Origin: JAVJPJ01 sp040217295
GTDB lineage: Bacteria > Pseudomonadota > Alphaproteobacteria > Rhodobacterales > Rhodobacteraceae
Length of the DNA stretch: 33,612 nucleotides
Direction of reading: 5' to 3'
NCBI GenBank assembly: GCA_964460185.1
Contig: CAYWTM010000028.1
Coordinates: 1-33,612, forward strand
The notes beneath the pieces were generated by a model. It was not told where the DNA came from. It ran no database searches and worked only from the letters and a program-made list of their open reading frames with translations. Positions 32,653 through 33,612 of this stretch are shown in pieces. The translations under genes and the position numbers were made by a program. Every line of letters begins with the position of its first letter. The stretch's first letter is position 1.

Positions 32653-33612
32653 ATGGGACAGCATCTTCAAGCGATCTACGACACCCGTGTGACAGAGGGC
32701 CTTTTGCGCCCGGACCCCGCTCAGCGGGGTGCGCTGTTGCGGATGGAGGATTTGCGTGCCCGGCTGGAGGAGGGCCCGGCGCCGGCGCGCGGCTTGTTGG
32801 CACGGTTTCGCAAGCCCGAGGCACCGGGGGGCAAGCGCGGCCTGTATCTTTGGGGCGGCGTGGGCCGGGGCAAGTCTATGTTGATGGACCTGTTCTTTCA
32901 GCATGCGCCCACCACACAGAAACGCCGCGTGCATTTTCATGCCTTCATGCAAGAGGTGCAGGGTGCCCTGCACGAGGCGCGCAAGACCGGCGTGGATGAT
33001 GCGATCAGGCCCGTTGCGGCGGATATCGCCAAGGATCTGAGACTGCTGTGCTTTGACGAGATGCAGATCACCGACATAGCCGATGCGATGATCGTGGGCC
33101 GGTTGTTTGAAAAGCTGTTCGATGCGGGTGTCTTTATCGTGACGACGTCGAACCGGCACCCTTCGGACCTGTACAAGGATGGGCTGAACCGGCAGCTGTT
33201 CGTGCCCTTCATCAAGCTGCTGGAAGAGAAGCTCGAGGTCGATCAGCTGGAGGCGATGACCGATTATCGCCAGGATCGTTTGGCGGGTGAGCAGGTCTAT
33301 TTTTCTCCCACCGGGGCCGCCGCGACGCAGGCCATCGATGCGATCTGGCGTGACCTGACCGGGGGGCACGAGGAGGAGCTTTGCCTCGAGGTGAAGGGCC
33401 GCGAGGTGCGCCTGCCGCGCTATTGGGCGGGCATGGCGCGGGCGTCCTTCTGGGATTTGTGCGGCCAGCCTTTGGGGCCTGCGGATTACCTTGCGCTGGT
33501 GGGCGCGGTAAAGCTTTTGCTGCTGGAGGGCGTGCCACGTCTGGATTCCACCAAGTTCAACGAGGCAAAGCGGTTCGTCACCCTGATCGATGCACTATAC
33601 GAGGGGCATGTG
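32653..33612 (+). CDS. zapE: Cell-division ATPase ZapE/AFG1-like (3' truncated by the window edge)
   Basis: The first 320 codons of an AFG1/ZapE-type AAA+ ATPase, with no stop before the window ends; family lengths (350-390 residues) suggest that about 35-60 residues are missing. Walker A is GGVGRGKS (68-75), Walker B is LLCFDEMQITDIADAM, and the sensor TTSNRHPSDLYKDGLNR and FVPFIKLLEEKLEV follow. ZapE acts at the division site in gammaproteobacteria, and AFG1 relatives link to mitochondrial protein quality control. The ATG at 32653 gives the usual start; another in-frame ATG at 32620 has no better ribosome site, so the exact start is open. Confidence 0.9.
   Translation, partial: MGQHLQAIYDTRVTEGLLRPDPAQRGALLRMEDLRARLEEGPAPARGLLARFRKPEAPGGKRGLYLWGGVGRGKSMLMDLFFQHAPTTQKRRVHFHAFMQEVQGALHEARKTGVDDAIRPVAADIAKDLRLLCFDEMQITDIADAMIVGRLFEKLFDAGVFIVTTSNRHPSDLYKDGLNRQLFVPFIKLLEEKLEVDQLEAMTDYRQDRLAGEQVYFSPTGAAATQAIDAIWRDLTGGHEEELCLEVKGREVRLPRYWAGMARASFWDLCGQPLGPADYLALVGAVKLLLLEGVPRLDSTKFNEAKRFVTLIDALYEGHV

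Overview
The window is a piece of chromosome from a phototrophic alphaproteobacterium, most likely a marine Rhodobacteraceae (Roseobacter-group) aerobic anoxygenic phototroph. The evidence is the gene order bchH-bchL-bchM-lhaA-puhABC-orf-acsF-puhE-hemA-cycA, the operon crtA-bchI-bchD-bchO, the pair crtI-crtB followed by tspO, strongly GC-biased codon use, and Rhodobacter-like protein sequences. The oxygen-dependent cyclase acsF is present. No oxygen-independent cyclase (bchE) is seen here, but the window covers only part of the photosynthesis gene cluster.

Region 1 (1-9217, + strand): the 3' half of a photosynthesis superoperon. It encodes late bacteriochlorophyll steps (BchH end, BchL, BchM, AcsF), the reaction-centre H subunit and its assembly factors (LhaA, PuhA, PuhB, PuhC, PuhE and a 98-residue protein of unknown function), 5-aminolevulinate synthase that starts the tetrapyrrole pathway, and a periplasmic cytochrome c. 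Many genes overlap by 1-4 bases, which suggests translational coupling. A strong hairpin with a T-run closes the unit.

Region 2 (9233-16801): crtA-bchI-bchD-bchO (- strand) and crtI-crtB-tspO (+ strand) diverge from a 133-base control region. That region holds two TGT-N12-ACA palindromes of the PpsR/CrtJ type and a separate 16-base inverted repeat. Magnesium chelatase subunits and carotenoid enzymes (phytoene synthase, phytoene desaturase, spheroidene monooxygenase) are therefore probably repressed together by oxygen or light.

Region 3 (16823-22619, - strand): the housekeeping operon rimP-nusA-ylxR-infB meets the photosynthesis cluster tail to tail at a shared bidirectional terminator. It has a sigma70-like promoter and a leader of about 90 nt ending in a perfect 18-base GC hairpin plus a U-run directly before the rimP GTG start, which is a likely transcription attenuator. 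Upstream of it lies a small secreted I78-type protease inhibitor.

Region 4 (22695-33612): a general chromosomal region. It contains glutathione-dependent formaldehyde dehydrogenase, two small secreted proteins of unknown function, a GNAT acetyltransferase, a NYN-OST-HTH (LabA-like) putative ribonuclease, a PAPS sulfotransferase, a TetR regulator divergent from an auxin-efflux-family permease, S-formylglutathione hydrolase coupled to a HAD phosphatase and an ornithine-cyclodeaminase-family protein, an MFS transporter, and a truncated (window edge) ZapE/AFG1 ATPase. The two formaldehyde-detoxification enzymes are about 5 kb apart on the same strand.

No tRNA, rRNA, insertion sequence or CRISPR array was seen, and no gene-free stretch exceeds 300 bases. 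Many long overlapping antisense reading frames exist but are shadows of GC-rich genes.
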